A program made the translations under genes and the position numbers. A stretch of DNA of 64,000 nucleotides from Caenorhabditis remanei (taxonomy: Eukaryota; Nematoda; Chromadorea; Rhabditida; Rhabditidae), in contig NC_071331.1 in the NCBI RefSeq assembly GCF_010183535.1, positions 15,996,001 through 16,060,000 of the forward strand, in the 5' to 3' direction. Shown here piece after piece: positions 1 to 12,913 of this stretch. Position 1 is the stretch's first letter; each line of letters opens with the position of its first letter. Under the pieces are notes generated by a model. That model was not told where the DNA came from, did no database searches, and was given only the letters and a program-made list of their open reading frames with translations.

Positions 1-1122
1 TTCTCTTCTTCTTCTTCTTTTTCCTTTTTTCTATTTTTACGATGACCTAGAAAACAACAACTCTTTCTTTTTTCGGAAAATTACAGCCTTATAATGTGTA
101 ATTTTGTTGTGTGACTGGGTGGGACAGAAAGTCATAATCATAGAGAACGATGGAAAAAGAGAAAGAGAGAGAGTGAATATTCAATTTTGGTGCATTTCTA
201 ATGATATAAAGCATTCAGAAATATTTGCAATTTGTCGTCTCTTTCGATCACTTTTCCAGTTTATTTCTCCGTTGTTTCACCCCCGCAAATAACATTTCGA
301 AAGGGCGAGTAGTGAGGATTCTCTTATTTCGAATACTTTTTTTTTCACTGATATTTTTAGTTTCAAATACTTTAATTATTTCTAAACATAGTTCCTTGTA
401 CTTGCAGCAGGAAGATCAGTTTTTATCAATTGTAATGCTCAATATCCAGTTCTAAAGTCTTTTTACCCGAATATTCTTGTCTGGAAAACTTTAACCGAAA
501 AACACTTTTGTAAATTGAATTTTTGTTATTTTATACGTTATCAGATAAGAACAAATGACTCACTTTTTTGATCAACGAGTTTTTTTTTCAAAAAGATTTA
601 CCTCCTACACAGGCTTCTATTTTCCGAAAATGAAAACTGACATCATCTGAACGATTTATTTACTCTTTCTTCCAATGAAACATATATCTTTTCCTTCTTC
701 TTTCTTCTTTCTTTTTTCATCAAATTTTGGTTTTTCTTCCTCTGTTCTCACTTATCCAAAGATACACGACATATCGGTTTGCCATAATCCGGGTGACTTC
801 TTCTTCTTCTTCTCTCCTTTTTTCTGCCTTTTCCTTTTTTGGCTCCTCGTTTGTTATTCTTTTTTCAACTGGTCGACTCTGTCCCGGATTACCATTTCAG
901 TCTTCCGTTCCCTTTTTTCTCATTTCGTCTCTTTCTCTTTTTTCTTTTATCCTTGTTTATATTATGCATTACTTTGCCTTCAGTTCGTCCATTCGTCCGC
1001 GTTTTTTTTCAATTCAATTTTCGACTCTTCTTGCCTTTGCATACAAGCACTATCTTCCTTTTTATCTTTCTTCTTCTTTCTAGTTATTTATTCATTTTCT
1101 TGCAGTCAGTCATCAGTGGAAT
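1..1122. promoter_or_regulatory. unc-31 upstream region
   Basis: About 1.1 kb with no convincing coding sequence. The plus strand is very rich in T and C, with CTT/TTC runs. The open frames seen here are made of Phe, Ser and Leu codons, as expected from pyrimidine tracts. An acceptor-like sequence (tcttgcag, ending at about 1105) lies 18 bases before the unc-31 ATG and could be a trans-splice or first-intron acceptor. The stretch probably holds the neuronal promoter and 5' UTR. I recognise no specific binding site. Confidence 0.5.
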
Positions 1123-4100
1123 ATGTTAGGAGCGAGTAGTAGTGAAGAGGAAGATGACGATTTTCAGGATGATCACGATTCGACAGTAAGTGTTTTGACG
1201 TATCTTATACGTGCTCCTCCGTAAATAAACTAAAAGAACTAATGAAAAAAGATACGCAGAGAAGAGTTGAAGTTGAAAAGCCTGATTACGGTATATAAAA
1301 TTTAAAAATTGCTTACGACCATAATCGTTTTCGCATTCGTCATAATTGACAACCAATTTCCGAATCAGAGCTGTCATTAAATTCAAAATTTGAAAACTCA
1401 ATTTTCTCCTTATCTTTACTTTTATGTCTAATAAATCTCAATCCTTTTTTATGGTTTTTCGAAATCGTAAAACCGAGGGGTTATATTGAAGACCATAAGT
1501 ACTCTTGTTCGGTGTCGGGAGCGAGTCAAAATTGGAAAAGCCGTTGAGCTCCAAAACACAAACATCGCCATTTTTGAGAGAGAGAAAGAGATAGAATGTG
1601 ATTTTCCTCTTCAACAAATGTGTCTCTTTCCAAACAACAAACAATCCATTTATATCCATTTTTCTCATTTTCAGATGCCTATGGCACAGGCGAAAAAGCG
1701 ATCGCTGCTCTCCGGGGCAATGACACCACGAAGTAGTTCACCGGCACCATCGGATTCCGTATCACAGACCAATTCATTGAAAAGGAATAATTCGAATATG
1801 GGAAGAAGGAAAGATTCTGTACATAGTCAGACACCAGCAAGATCGGTTAGTTTGAATGAGATATGTTGAAGGGAATATGAATGAAAAAATTAATAGATAG
1901 TAAACAAAGGAAAAAAAAAACAAACATTAAAAAATATAGTTCTGTTGAGGATACAGCTAGTTTTCGCCTGGACAGAACTGGTATTTATGAATCAGAACTG
2001 CCCTAGACCTTCCCGAATTAAAAGGTCATTCTCAAATCAGAATTTAATCTGGCTCTTCGCTTTCCATTTTGATTCGTACCAGTTCTCAGAAGTATTACAG
2101 CTCCTAGAAACAAATAAAACAAACTTACGTTCTTCACATTCAATAGAGTTTGAATCCACAAACAATAAAAAAGTTTTATATTTGAAACGATCGTCTTAAA
2201 AATTGAGTAGTTTAGCCAATGAGAATGAATGCTCCATCGCCGATGCCACAGGTAAGTAGAGATAAAAAACAGTGTGTACATGGATAGAGTGTCTACTTTC
2301 TCTCTCTCACTTCTAACCACTTCTTCTTTGTCTTTTTCCTCTTCTCCTGATTCTAACTTCTCTCTATGCAACCCTCTTATTATCTCCGTCTTCTAGTTGT
2401 TTTTCGAATTATCATTGCTCGAACAGAACCTGCTTGCTGCTACTCACTTTGTCTTATTCCACTGAAATTCGAGATCTCTTTTCACACTTTGGAGGGCAGT
2501 TTCTTCGCGAATTATTCACGACTTTTACTGGAAACAAAAGGAGAAAAGGAGGGACACGAGTTGCTGTTTAACACGTTTTTGAATGGTTTCTGAGCACTCA
2601 AAATATATGTGAAAATGATTACAATTGTTCTATTCAATATATCGATTTGTCCGCAGACATTGTTTGAAACAGTTGAGTCTGAATTTGTTCATGTTTTTCG
2701 AATCAGTCATAGTTATTTATGTTTCACTGTTCCGCATTTGCGCTTGACTGATTCATCAGATCACAATAATTTGAGCACTTTTACATCGCGTCATAAAGAT
2801 TTATAATTTCACTTGTTCTGAAAATGAAATCAAACTGATTGTATGTATTAAATGTGAAATTATGTCGTAAATTATAAAAGTCAGTCATATGTATGTCTCC
2901 TACTAACACATTAACTTTCTAGCATGTGTCACAGTTTCAGAAATGTGATGTGTGATTCTGTTCTCAAACTGAAAATATTCATTTCAGGCCAGAACAATGT
3001 CAAGTGTATCGAGACCAATTATGCAGAATTCTCAAGAATTTGATGGTGAGGACGAAGAAGAAGGAGAATGTTCGAATACAATAATTGCTGTTGATGATAG
3101 TGGAGTTGCGTTGAGTAAAGAAGAACAAGAGAGGATTAAGTGAGTTTTTAGACAGAAAACATCAATTATCTTTCCTTTTTCAGAGCCGAGAGGGAAGAAG
3201 AAGAACATAAGAAAAATCTTCAGATGTACGTGTTTCTCGCCAGATGTGTAGCATATCCATTCAATGGACAACAGACTGGAGATATGGCACGAAGACAGAT
3301 GAAAGTGAACAAACAGGAATTAGCAAGGATTCGAGAGAGATTTCAATTATTTCTGAAAGGAGAAACTAATATTGCAGCAGATGAAGCATTCACGAAAGCA
3401 ATTCAGAGTTATACTGAAGTGTTTTTGAAATCTGAAAGAGTACAAAAAGTAGTTCATGCGGGTGGATTCTCTCAGCATGATTTTCGAGAAGTATTTCGAT
3501 TGAATATCGAAAAACGGATAAGAAGTCTTCCGGATATTGAAGGTCTTTCGAAAGATACTGTTCTCAATTCATGGCTAGCTAAATTCGATGCAATTATAAA
3601 AGGAGACGAAACTGATCAGAATAGGAATGCAAGGTATGTTCACAAAGATAAATAAATTTCTTTAAATAGAAAGTGATTTTCAGAGGCCGACCCAGAAATC
3701 CACAGAATACTGTTTCCGCGGATGCTGTGCTAGGAAAAGAACAACTATACGATGTATTCCAACAAATTCTCGGCGTCAAAAAGTTTGAACATCAAATTAT
3801 ATTCAATGCTCTTCAACTAGACAATCCGGATGAACAAGCTGCTGCAATTCGAAGAGAATTTGCAACAAGAGAAGAGGCTTTGAAAGATCCAATCAAGGTA
3901 TGTATCGTCTTAAATCGTCTGTTTCTGTGAACATATTGATTACAGATGAAACGATTAACACCGAAATTTGTGGTGAAAGACATGGAAACACTGTATATGG
4001 ATGAAGTCCGAATGTCTATTAACACTCTAATTGGGAATCTGGAAACAGTTCCAGTGACGACACGTGGACAAGCTGTTGGAAAACGAAAAGATAAGAGTCG

Positions 4101-7100
4101 GTGAGTAAAATCATTCTGATGATATTCCATGTCTTCCACTCCACCAGCACTAGATTCGGTTATCCCTATTTCTTATTGTCCATTGTAATTCAGTCTCTCG
4201 TTTCTTTTTCAGAGTTCAAACAAAGAACAAACGGTATGTGTCTATATTATCGAATCAAGTTTCCTTTTTGATTCTTTTGATTCAAACAAGCCATTCACTT
4301 AGCGGGTTTTCAACTCGAAATGAGCAAAAGAGCCCGTTCACGTGTCATGCCAATAGAGCGCACCTACTAACTTCTACCGTTATGTGTATGTGTCATAATC
4401 CTTTCTAACTGTATCTTCTCCTCTTTACTCTTTCTTTCGTTCAATGTGAGAAAATTATCATTTTGAAGTGTTGATGAATATGAGTTGACCTCTACTTGGA
4501 TTGTTTTCATTTGGGACTTTGAACCGCCTTGTTGGAAGATATTTAAAACACTAAGAACATCTATAAAACCATATATCAGAAAACATTCCGAGATGATGAT
4601 TTTCTCAAAATGTCTTAGTCCTTCCACTTCTACCTCTATATATCATCAACGTCTTCTTTTCTTCTGCTTTCTACTTCTGCCTTCTACTTCAAATGTCACT
4701 CTGACATAATTCAGTTCAGAAAATAACTCTCTCACTCAGTTATCATCTATTCACATACCACCATCATTTCCATTTTCGTCCTTCGTCCTGAACGTCTCGT
4801 CCGACTGATTCCACCAATCCACACCAATTCACCTGTATGAATGCTGCCACGTGTCTAAACCCTCTTTCTCCATCTAATTTTCTCTTTTTTAGATCCCGCA
4901 GTATTGAGGATTTGTCGCTCTTCAACAGGTTTGTTTCAATCCTTGAATCACCCTTGAATCCCTTTGTATCTGATTATTATTATTATTCTGATTACTTTAT
5001 ATTCTTTTCTCACTTTTTGCTTCCCTATTTTTTGCTGCTTTCCCTGTCTTGAATCGTCACTAACTCTATCCTTTTTTCGCCACTAAACCATCCATTTCTC
5101 CATGCACGAGAGAGCATTACAGTAATCAATACATTTGAGAAAGTGTATGACAGTTCTGCTCATTTCTTTCTTTTTTTCCCGCTGAATGCTGCTCTAAATA
5201 TCGCTGCGAAATATCTCTCTATACTCTCAAAATGTGATGTGTCATCTGAAAACGGCTGCTGAAAATCTTGAAATGAGCATGAAGCTTTCATTCTGAAACT
5301 CAATATCAGAATTTCTTGGCTCGCAACCTGAAAAAGCAAAGTTTAAATCAGTTTCCCGAGCTAAGCCTCAATGTGAAAAATGTGTTCTGACCCGCTTTTT
5401 TCATACAAAAATGTGTTTGTTTCTTTCGGTTAAATGCCACGTTTCGGTATCCAACTGCTTGTTAATTTCAGCTTAAAACGACGAACAAGTTCTGGAAGTT
5501 TGAACAAAGGAGACAGTGATGACGGAGATGTAACATTAACAAAATCAGATGTGTCACTTGCGTTGACCATGGAGGTACTGTACCTCAACTGAAAGAGATG
5601 CATGAGAATTCAAATGTGTTTCAGGTGGTAGTTATGGAAGTTCAAGGTTTGAAGTCAATTCAACCGAGCAAGATTGTATATTGTACAATGGAAGTTGATG
5701 GGCATAAACTACAAACAGATCATGCTGAAGCATCTAAACCAAAATGGGATACACAAGGAGATTTTACTACAAAAAATCCATTGCCTGTAGTCAAAGTGAA
5801 GCTATTTACAGAAGTGAAGAGCATAGTGTCATTCGAAGACAAAGAGTTGGGAAAGGTTAGTGGAAAACATCAATTGATTTTTAACTGAATAAAAAAAATA
5901 CTGGACGATACAGGCGGAAAAATCGAAATTACTGCTTTTGAAGATTGTTCTTATAATTTCTCCTAGCCATTGTACATGACAAACATTTCGAAAGGCTAGA
6001 TCAACCCATAAAAAACTTTTTTAAAGTTTTAATACAGTTTGGCGTTGGGTGTCATTAGTTTTTATAAACAAATAAGAAATATGAATTTCAGATCACGATT
6101 CAACCAACACCAAGTTGTTCAAGAACTCCTGAATGGTACTCAATGACATCACCGAAAAGTAATCAAGATCAGAATATGAAAATCAGAGTAGCAATCCGAA
6201 TAGAGAAACCCCCGAATCTTAAATATAGTGGTTATTGTTGGTGTATGGGGAGAAATGCTTGGAAAAAGTGGAAAAGGAGATTCTTCTGTCTGGTTCAAGT
6301 ATCTCAATACGCTTTCGCTGTGTGTAGTTTTCGGCAAAAGAAAGCGGATCCAACGGAATTCGTTCAATTGGATGGGTTCACTATTGATTATATGCCGGAG
6401 TCTGATCCAGGTACTTTATTTGAAAAAGGAAACAGGATACATAGAAAAGATTTGAATTTCAGAATTGGCAGCACAAGGTGGAAAGTTCTTCTTCACAGCA
6501 ATCAAAGAAGGAGATGAACTGAAGTTTGCAACAGATGATGAGAATGAAAGACATCTTTGGGTTCAAGCACTTTATCGTGCAACTGGACAAGCATACAAAC
6601 CAGTTCCACCAAAACAATCAACTATTGCTCCAAAGGCACAAGGATTCCAGGACAAAGCAAGTAAACACGGAATGGATGCATTGATTCAGGCAGATTCAAT
6701 CAATTTCGATCATGATCATCTTTATTCGGACATTCAAAAACTTACTTTGGATTTTCGAATCAACGAACCAATTTGTTCTTTGGTATTGAGTTGCTTAGAT
6801 AGTTTCAAAAACTAATTTTTTGATTTTAGGGTTGGTTTTCACCGGGACAAGCGTTCGTTCTGGAAGAATACTCTGCTCGTTACATGGTTCGTGGATGCTT
6901 CCGTCACGTCACTCTTCTATCGAATCTTCTGGATAAAGCAGATGATGGATTATTGATTGATCCGGCTCTGATTCATTATTCCTTTGCATTCTGTGCATCT
7001 CATGTTCATGGAAACAGATGTATGCCTGATAGGCAAGGACCTGAAGGCGTTGGAACAGTAACACAAGAAGAAAAAGAGAAATTTCAAGAGATAAAGGAGC

Positions 7101-10100
7101 GATTGAGAGTTCTTCTTGAGAAGCAAATTACCAATTTCCGATATTGTTTCCCATTCGGAAGACCTGAAGGAGCATTGAAAGGAACACTAGGTCTACTTGA
7201 GAGAGTTTTGATGAAAGATGTTGTTTCACCTGTTCCACCAGAAGAAGTTCGAGCAGTTATCAGAAAATGTTTGGAGGATGCAGCACTTGTTAATTATACG
7301 AGAATTTGCAATGAAGCTAAAATAGAACGTAAGATTTCGCGAATAGAAAATTAGTTGTTACTTATATTTTTAAGTTCCAGAAAGAATGGGAATCGACGTG
7401 TCTCCAGCTCAACGGATTGAAGATATGATCCGAGTCACTGAATTCTGTGTTGATCTACTGAAAGAGAATGAAGAACATCACGGAGAGGTGAGCAATTCAT
7501 TCAGAATTATATGGAATGCCTCATTACGATCGCATCTCTTTCCTATCCTTCTTTTCGTATCAAATTATTCAATTTCAATTCGAATATTTTAGCAACTACG
7601 AGGGGTATGTTCTACGACTTCCGACCTCTTCTATCCGGTTGTTTCCCTTTTTTGTGTTTCTACCCAGTTTTCCCTTCTTTTTTTTGCTTTCTGTTTCTTT
7701 TTCCCTTTACAGCTGTGTTTCCTTTTCTGCTGTGTTCTGTCTGTTCGACCCCCCGTTTCTTAGTTTTCCTTGGGATTTATGTTAATAATCAATCAAGAAT
7801 CATTCTAATTTAGATTGATATTTTTCAGTAGAAGAATTAAAAACCAATAGTTTACTAATTGTACGGTTTAGTTCTAAAGTTTAAATTGAATCAGCTAAAC
7901 ATTTGAATATTTTCATTTTCAAACTATCAAATACGTTCAATTCATAATATATATCATAATTTTATTAGATCAGTGCCGTTATCAGCGTGACCTATTTTAT
8001 TTTTCATTGGGCTTCGGAAAAGGTGGACTCGTTCTTTCAAAACTCAATTTATTTCAGGCATTCGCATGGTTCTCCGATCTACTTTCTGATCATTCGGAAA
8101 TATTTTGGTCTCTTTATTCAGTCGATTTGGATTCTGCATTGGAAGTTCAACCACATGATAGCTGGGATTCATTCCCTCTCTTCCAGATGCTCAATGACTT
8201 TTTATTGTCTGAACGTAAGAACTAACAGCCAACGGATTTGATAAAGAAGAATATTTTCAGCAAATCTGAAAGGAGGTATCTTCCATAACAAACTGGTTCA
8301 ACAGTTCCAACCACTGGTGGTACGATACATCGATTTAATGGAACATTCCATTGCTCAAGCTATCGATAAAGGGTTCTCTAAAGAGAAGTGGGAATCCAGA
8401 AAGTGAGATTATCTTCCCATATTTATTGTATATCTCTTTCTTTTTTCAGAGAGGGATGTGCAACATCTGAAGATATTTATTGGAAGCTAGACGCTCTTCA
8501 CACATTTGTCATTGATTTGAATTGGCCAGAAGAAGATTTTAGAAAGTATTTACAGACAAAAATGAAGAGTCTCACTTCTGATATGATTTCAAAAGTTTCC
8601 GATTGGTGAGTTTCAGATCGAAAATCCATTCATTTACCTGCCATTTCAGTACATTCACTGCATTTGATGGTTGGATGCAACGAGCAAAGAAATCAACAGA
8701 TTACATGCTTCCATCTGAAGTTTGTGTCCAAATCAATGTGATGTTCAGTTCGAAAAGTCGTGCAGTTCGAGTGACTGTCGATTCGGGAGAATATAAATAT
8801 CAATCAAAACTCGATGAGACTCTTGAAACAATGCTCAAAACAATGGAGTCGTGTATTCAAGAGAAGCTTATTGGAGTTCTTGAATCAGTTCTTTCTCGTC
8901 TCGCACGTTATGACGAAGGAAATCCAATTGGGGCGATTTTGAATATTGCTCCGAAGCCAGCTTCAATTTTCAACAAATTAAAGACAATGGCCGGGGATAC
9001 GTCAGTTCAGACAGCAGCTGCAGCGGTAAATTGGGAATGAAATATTGAGAAATTAACAAGGAATTTCAGAGACAACCTCTTACTGCTCAACAGTCATCAG
9101 GACAGATTGGAAACTCGTATGTCACATTCTTCCATGGATGCACTGAACTTCTTCGTCAAGTTATCATTGATGAAATCTGGGTTAATGGTCTCTTTGAACA
9201 TTGGTAAGATTTTTTTCTTTAATTCTACATTCAGTTTTCGCTCTTTCTAGGTACGACAACCAAATGAAAGCAATCAATGACTGGTTAACTGAACGTCTCC
9301 AACAGTCACTCAGTGCCACTCAATACATTTCTCTTTCGAATATTGTCAAGAAGGTTTATCAAGATTTCGCTTTACAAGGGATTGATGAAGAACGACTCAA
9401 CAGTAAAACTTATCAATCAATTAATCGTCGACTACAGCTTGAAGAATCTAATTCTCATATTCAAGAAGGTATACGACGGCTTCGTTGATTCCCTTAGTGG
9501 TTGTTATTGTGATGTGTTTTCTGATTTTGGAATGAATTTAATTTTTTGAGTTCACACTTCAAAAGAAGTTATTTTCTTTTTTAACATTTGGAGTGGTGTG
9601 CTTTCCTCTACCGTTCCATGCCTAGAGAAATGGGCGGAGCCAAGATGAACACACAACATAGTAGATGGCGGAACCCGGGAGATGTCGGGCCATCTCACAG
9701 ATGACATCCCACGATTTGTCCATCTCAATTAACTCTGGTTCCTCTGCATTTGACCGTGAAAATCTTTCGCCTTTTACTAAAGATTTCCGTGCAAGGGAGC
9801 AAACTCTGAGTATTATTTACAATTTTTGGAGTCCCCTCGAAAGAGCGGGACAGAAATAAGGGTATCTAACCCATCTTGAAAGTAGAACTAGTTCCAAGGA
9901 ATTTGTGTCTTCCGTCAAGTTTGTACATGTCATTGATTATGTCGAGACTAACATCATTTCAATTCAACGAGACTATCTCTATCGAATTATTATGTTCATC
10001 ACTTAATCATGTTCTTCTATCATTTTCACTATCATTTCGTTTCAGCTGCCGCCAACGGATCCGCTCAAGGATCTGTATTTCCGACTTCTCTCGGTAATGC

Positions 10101-10173
10101 ATCTGCCGCCGTTTCGAACATGTCGAGTATGGTGGAAGGAGCGGGAGCAAAAATGTTTTCACTTTTCAAATAG
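1123..10173 (+). CDS. unc-31: UNC-31/CAPS, calcium-dependent activator protein for secretion
   Basis: CAPS family protein that primes dense-core vesicles for regulated exocytosis at the presynaptic membrane. Exons: 1123-1185, 1675-1845, 2216-2251, 2988-3139, 3184-3633, 3684-3897, 3946-4100, 4213-4233, 4893-4928, 5472-5574, 5625-5855, 6092-6410, 6463-6782, 6830-7328, 7381-7487, 8058-8214, 8261-8402, 8450-8605, 8650-9025, 9070-9203, 9251-9468, 10046-10173. They sum to 4,188 nt, that is 1,395 aa plus stop, close to the usual CAPS length. Seen: an acidic N-terminus; the CAPS block around [20 protein letters not shown]; a C2-like region ([19 protein letters not shown]) at about residues 465-560; a PH domain ([20 protein letters not shown] to [12 protein letters not shown]) at about 580-700; a long MUN region with [10 protein letters not shown] and [13 protein letters not shown]. 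The C-terminal tail ends SLFK. The start is the first ATG after an acceptor and leads into an SSSEEEDDD stretch. Introns 2 and 21 carry repeats (see those entries). Confidence 0.95.
1974..2086. repeat. MITE-like element in unc-31 intron 2
   Basis: A 113-base segment bounded by agaactggta on the left and its exact reverse complement taccagttct on the right. Inside is atcagaactg (1991-2000) and a partial second copy near 2036. The same motifs recur in a transporter intron at about 50880-51086, so this is a dispersed family. The short terminal inverted repeats suggest a non-autonomous DNA transposon; no target-site duplication was established. Confidence 0.55.
4213..4233 (+). other. unc-31: 21-nt candidate cassette micro-exon of unc-31
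   Basis: The sequence between TTTTTCAG and GTATGTG is 21 nt and encodes basic residues (VQTKNKR). It begins with the third base of a codon and ends after two, the same phase as the exons on both sides, so inclusion and skipping both keep the frame. It lies in the linker just before the C2 region, where vertebrate CAPS also has a basic segment. Confidence 0.6.
4893..4928 (+). other. unc-31: 36-nt candidate cassette micro-exon of unc-31
   Basis: Flanked by TCTTTTTTAG and GTTTGTTT, 36 nt long, encoding approximately [12 protein letters not shown] across the junctions. Phases match the neighbouring exons, so it can be skipped independently of the 21-nt exon. Its introns (4234-4892 and 4929-5471) are long for this gene, as is usual around regulated micro-exons. 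Confidence 0.6.
9632..9855 (+). repeat. Dispersed 224-bp repeat, copy A, in last unc-31 intron
   Basis: Runs from gggcggagccaag to gcgggacagaa. An inverted copy of the same length lies at 12690-12913; by eye identity is around 90 percent or better across the whole length. It contains a short ATG frame that I treat as non-coding. The edges share no obvious terminal inverted repeat. It is probably a non-autonomous mobile element. Confidence 0.8.
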
Positions 10174-11044
10174 TTTATCTCCTTCTTCTTTTTATTTGCA
10201 TGCAAGTTTCTCTCTCTTTTCCTACTCCTAGTTTGTTTTCCTTGAATCGCATTTCCACGTGTTTCATATAATTTATGGACAGATTGTTATTCGAAAATTC
10301 TATCGCTTCTATACTTCTAGCTCATTCAATTTTGCATCTGGGTGAATCAAAGATCAAAACTGTTTTTCCTCAATTTTTTTGCCGTCTGTCTTTCGGATTT
10401 CATTACCAAAGGACCTCTTTCATCCGTTGTTCCTCTCCGTTTACAAACTCATTCAATTTCCGGGTGCAAGTGTTTATTTATTTTCAAATATTGAGATTGT
10501 ATAGCTTTTCATGTTAAATTACTGCAAATTTCACTTATAATCAGCTTTTCAGTCGGAGTATTTTTTTAAAATCAAGACGATGCTCCAAATACTTGTAATT
10601 GTATTCATTTGGTGGTTCATTTTCTGAATTATAGTTATGTATTTTTATGAAGCTTTTTCATGGGATAATCACACTTGTTCCAAGACATTTGTAACATTTC
10701 CAAACAGTTGGAGCTAACTCAGAATATGTAGTCAAGTCGAATTTCTCAGTTTTTCAAGTAATGTTTATAAAATACTCTTATACTTTTACTAAACTTATCA
10801 AGTTCAGGCTACGATTACAGACTGATACAATCGTCACTTACCCCATTAAAAATTGAGTTGCAACATGAGTTTTTGATCATTTTTCTCTCCTTTCACCTGC
10901 GATTATCTTGAATTGTATGTGAACTTTCGATTGGGGTTTCGCCTATTCGACTATCTGAATTCAATCGGGTAATCCGACGGGATTTGGCCACATCGGACAA
11001 ATGTCCAACCTCACCAGAAACCACGCATTCAGTCAGTTTTGAAC
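10174..11044. other. Intergenic, unc-31 3' UTR and next promoter
   Basis: 871 bases after the unc-31 stop. The first part is the presumed 3' UTR, T-rich. The last 150 bases hold the presumed promoter and leader of the following secreted-protein gene. I see no other gene. Confidence 0.6.
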
Positions 11045-12014
11045 ATGAGAGTCATTCCGTTTTTTACTCTTCTTTTCGTTGTTCTCAATACTGTTTCTCT
11101 TGTTGGAACTCAACAGGCATTTGGTGTAAGTTCACTTATATATATGAGAGGAGATGAATAAAATAGATTTCAGTCAGTTTCATATGCAGCCATCCAGAGA
11201 ATCATTCCACATGCTACAAATGCTAATGCGTTTGCGGTACTGTTACGATCGTTGACTTAGACACTCTGATTCTCTTGTTTCAGCTGGCTCAAGGACTCAA
11301 TCAAAATGTTGGAAAATACGCTGCTATGAGAACTCTTGTCAATCAATTCTTCACGCAAAACAAGGCCGGAAAACCGAATCCAAAGACTCTTTCTCTGTAT
11401 GATAACTCCACTTACAGTCGACAGAAACTTGTTGCGTTGGTTAACAACGTGAGAGAACACACGAAGTCTCGAATTGAATGTTAATAATTTTCAGAGACAA
11501 GCAATCGCAAACTGGTGGTCTCAAGATTTGACACCTGGATTTACGAAGATCTACAATGCAGCAACTGCAACGACTGTATGTATCACTCTTGTTTCCACAC
11601 AGATCATAGGTCGATTTCGTTCACAAAACGGTTTTCCATCGTTGTTTTAATCTTCTCCACTCAAACCAAGCACTCGTTTTTTTTCAATTTTGTTCTGATT
11701 TTTCTACATTTTTGAAATTTCAGTACAAAAACCTCTACGCATACTTTGACAGCCGTTACACAAACAGTTTCACATACACAGTTGTCTACTGGATGCTAAC
11801 AGTTCTTATGAAAGTATGATTGACTTTTTGTGTCGACTAATTTCTAATTCATTTCCAGGACATGTGGAATGAAGTGACCTACAATGCGACTGTTGACTTG
11901 ATTTCAGATACTATGAATACCCAAGTGGAAAAATCACCAACTCTCGTTTTCGAGATCTACACTGAAGCTTTCGAAGCGAATCACAACCAGACATACATGA
12001 AAGGAAAGTGGTAG
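11045..12014 (+). CDS. Small secreted cysteine-free protein, family unknown
   Basis: Spliced model of about 212 aa. Exons begin at 11045, after TTTCAG at 11174, at 11282, after TTTCAG near 11495, at 11725 and at 11860; the stop is TAG at 12012-12014. The N-terminus is a typical signal peptide (MRVIPFFTLLFVVLNTVSL) with a likely cleavage site before TQQAF. The mature part is rich in Asn, Thr, Tyr and Ala, has potential N-glycosylation sites (NST, NAT, NQT) and no cysteine. Blocks such as NWWSQDLTPGF and YWMLTVLMKDMWN suggest an amphipathic helical protein. I do not recognise the family and assign no function. The junctions read through in one phase, so the model itself is good. Confidence 0.8.
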
Positions 12015-12038
12015 AGATCATTCGAGTTCTTTCAATGA

Positions 12039-12044
12039 AATAAA
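12039..12044 (+). terminator. poly(A) signal of the secreted-protein gene
   Basis: AATAAA 25 bases after the stop codon at 12014, a normal distance for a nematode 3' UTR. Confidence 0.7.
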
Positions 12045-12689
12045 GTTATTCCTCTTCTTTTTCTTCTTGATTCCCAAAATATTTCCGGAATGATAACACA
12101 GTACTTAAAGACACGCAGAAGGTCTTTTATGTGTCCGCTACCTAAACAATCGAATCTTTTTATGAGTACTTAAATTCGAGTCAGAATTGTGCTCCCATCA
12201 TGCCCAACACGCAATTAGACATCACTATTTGTAATAATGAACTTTCTCTCTAGTTTTGGAGCATCAATGATTTGTTTTCACTGCGTTTTGGTTCTTGACT
12301 TCCGTTGTATAAATCGAGTTTTCTCTGTTCTGTAAACGTAATCGTATTTTGTTCTCGAAACGAAAAGGTGCCGACTCTGTCGGTAATTTGACCTGTCAAG
12401 TCACACATCTTGATCACTCAGAGAGGTGTGAAAAAAGGAATCAGACTGTGACTGATAATGATATTTCATCTCCTGATTTCATTGTATTTTTCACTCTTCA
12501 TGACAATGATTTCATCTTTTTCACTGCACTGCCCCTAAAAAAAGTGCCACTAATTTTGGTATTTTAATAGCTAACGGACGAAATTGATTTTTTTTTAAAT
12601 TTCAAGAAAAGTCTGTTTTGCAGAATCCTAATTCAACTCGAAAGCTGTTAACCACATCAAAACTTAATCTCAAATTCTGTTTATATTAA

Positions 12690-12913
12690 TTCTGTCCCGC
12701 TCTTTCGAGGGGACCCCAAAAATTGTAAATAATACTCAGAGTTTGCTCCTTTGCACGGAAATCTTTAGTAAAAGGCGAAAGATTTTCACGGTCAAATGCA
12801 GAGGAACCAGAGTTAATTGGGATGGACAAATTGTGGGATGTCATCTATGAGGTGTCCCGATATCTCCCGGGTTCCGCCACCTGCTATGTTATGTGTTCTT
12901 CTTGGCCCCGCCC
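12690..12913 (-). repeat. Dispersed 224-bp repeat, copy B, inverted
   Basis: Reverse complement of the copy at 9632-9855. On the plus strand it runs from ttctgtcccgctc to cttggccccgccc. Differences from copy A are scattered single-base changes. It lies in the intergenic DNA upstream of the two-pass membrane protein gene. The rest of 12015-13143 shows no gene; it is AT-rich and must contain that gene's promoter. Confidence 0.8.

Noticed and set aside
675..1139. Long open frames rich in Phe, Ser and Leu upstream of unc-31
   Set aside because: They are translations of CTT/TTC tracts, overlap one another in all three frames and have no splice or domain support.
9665..9859. ATG frame inside the repeat at 9632-9855
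   Set aside because: It lies within a dispersed repeat; the equivalent frame is not kept in the inverted copy at 12690-12913.
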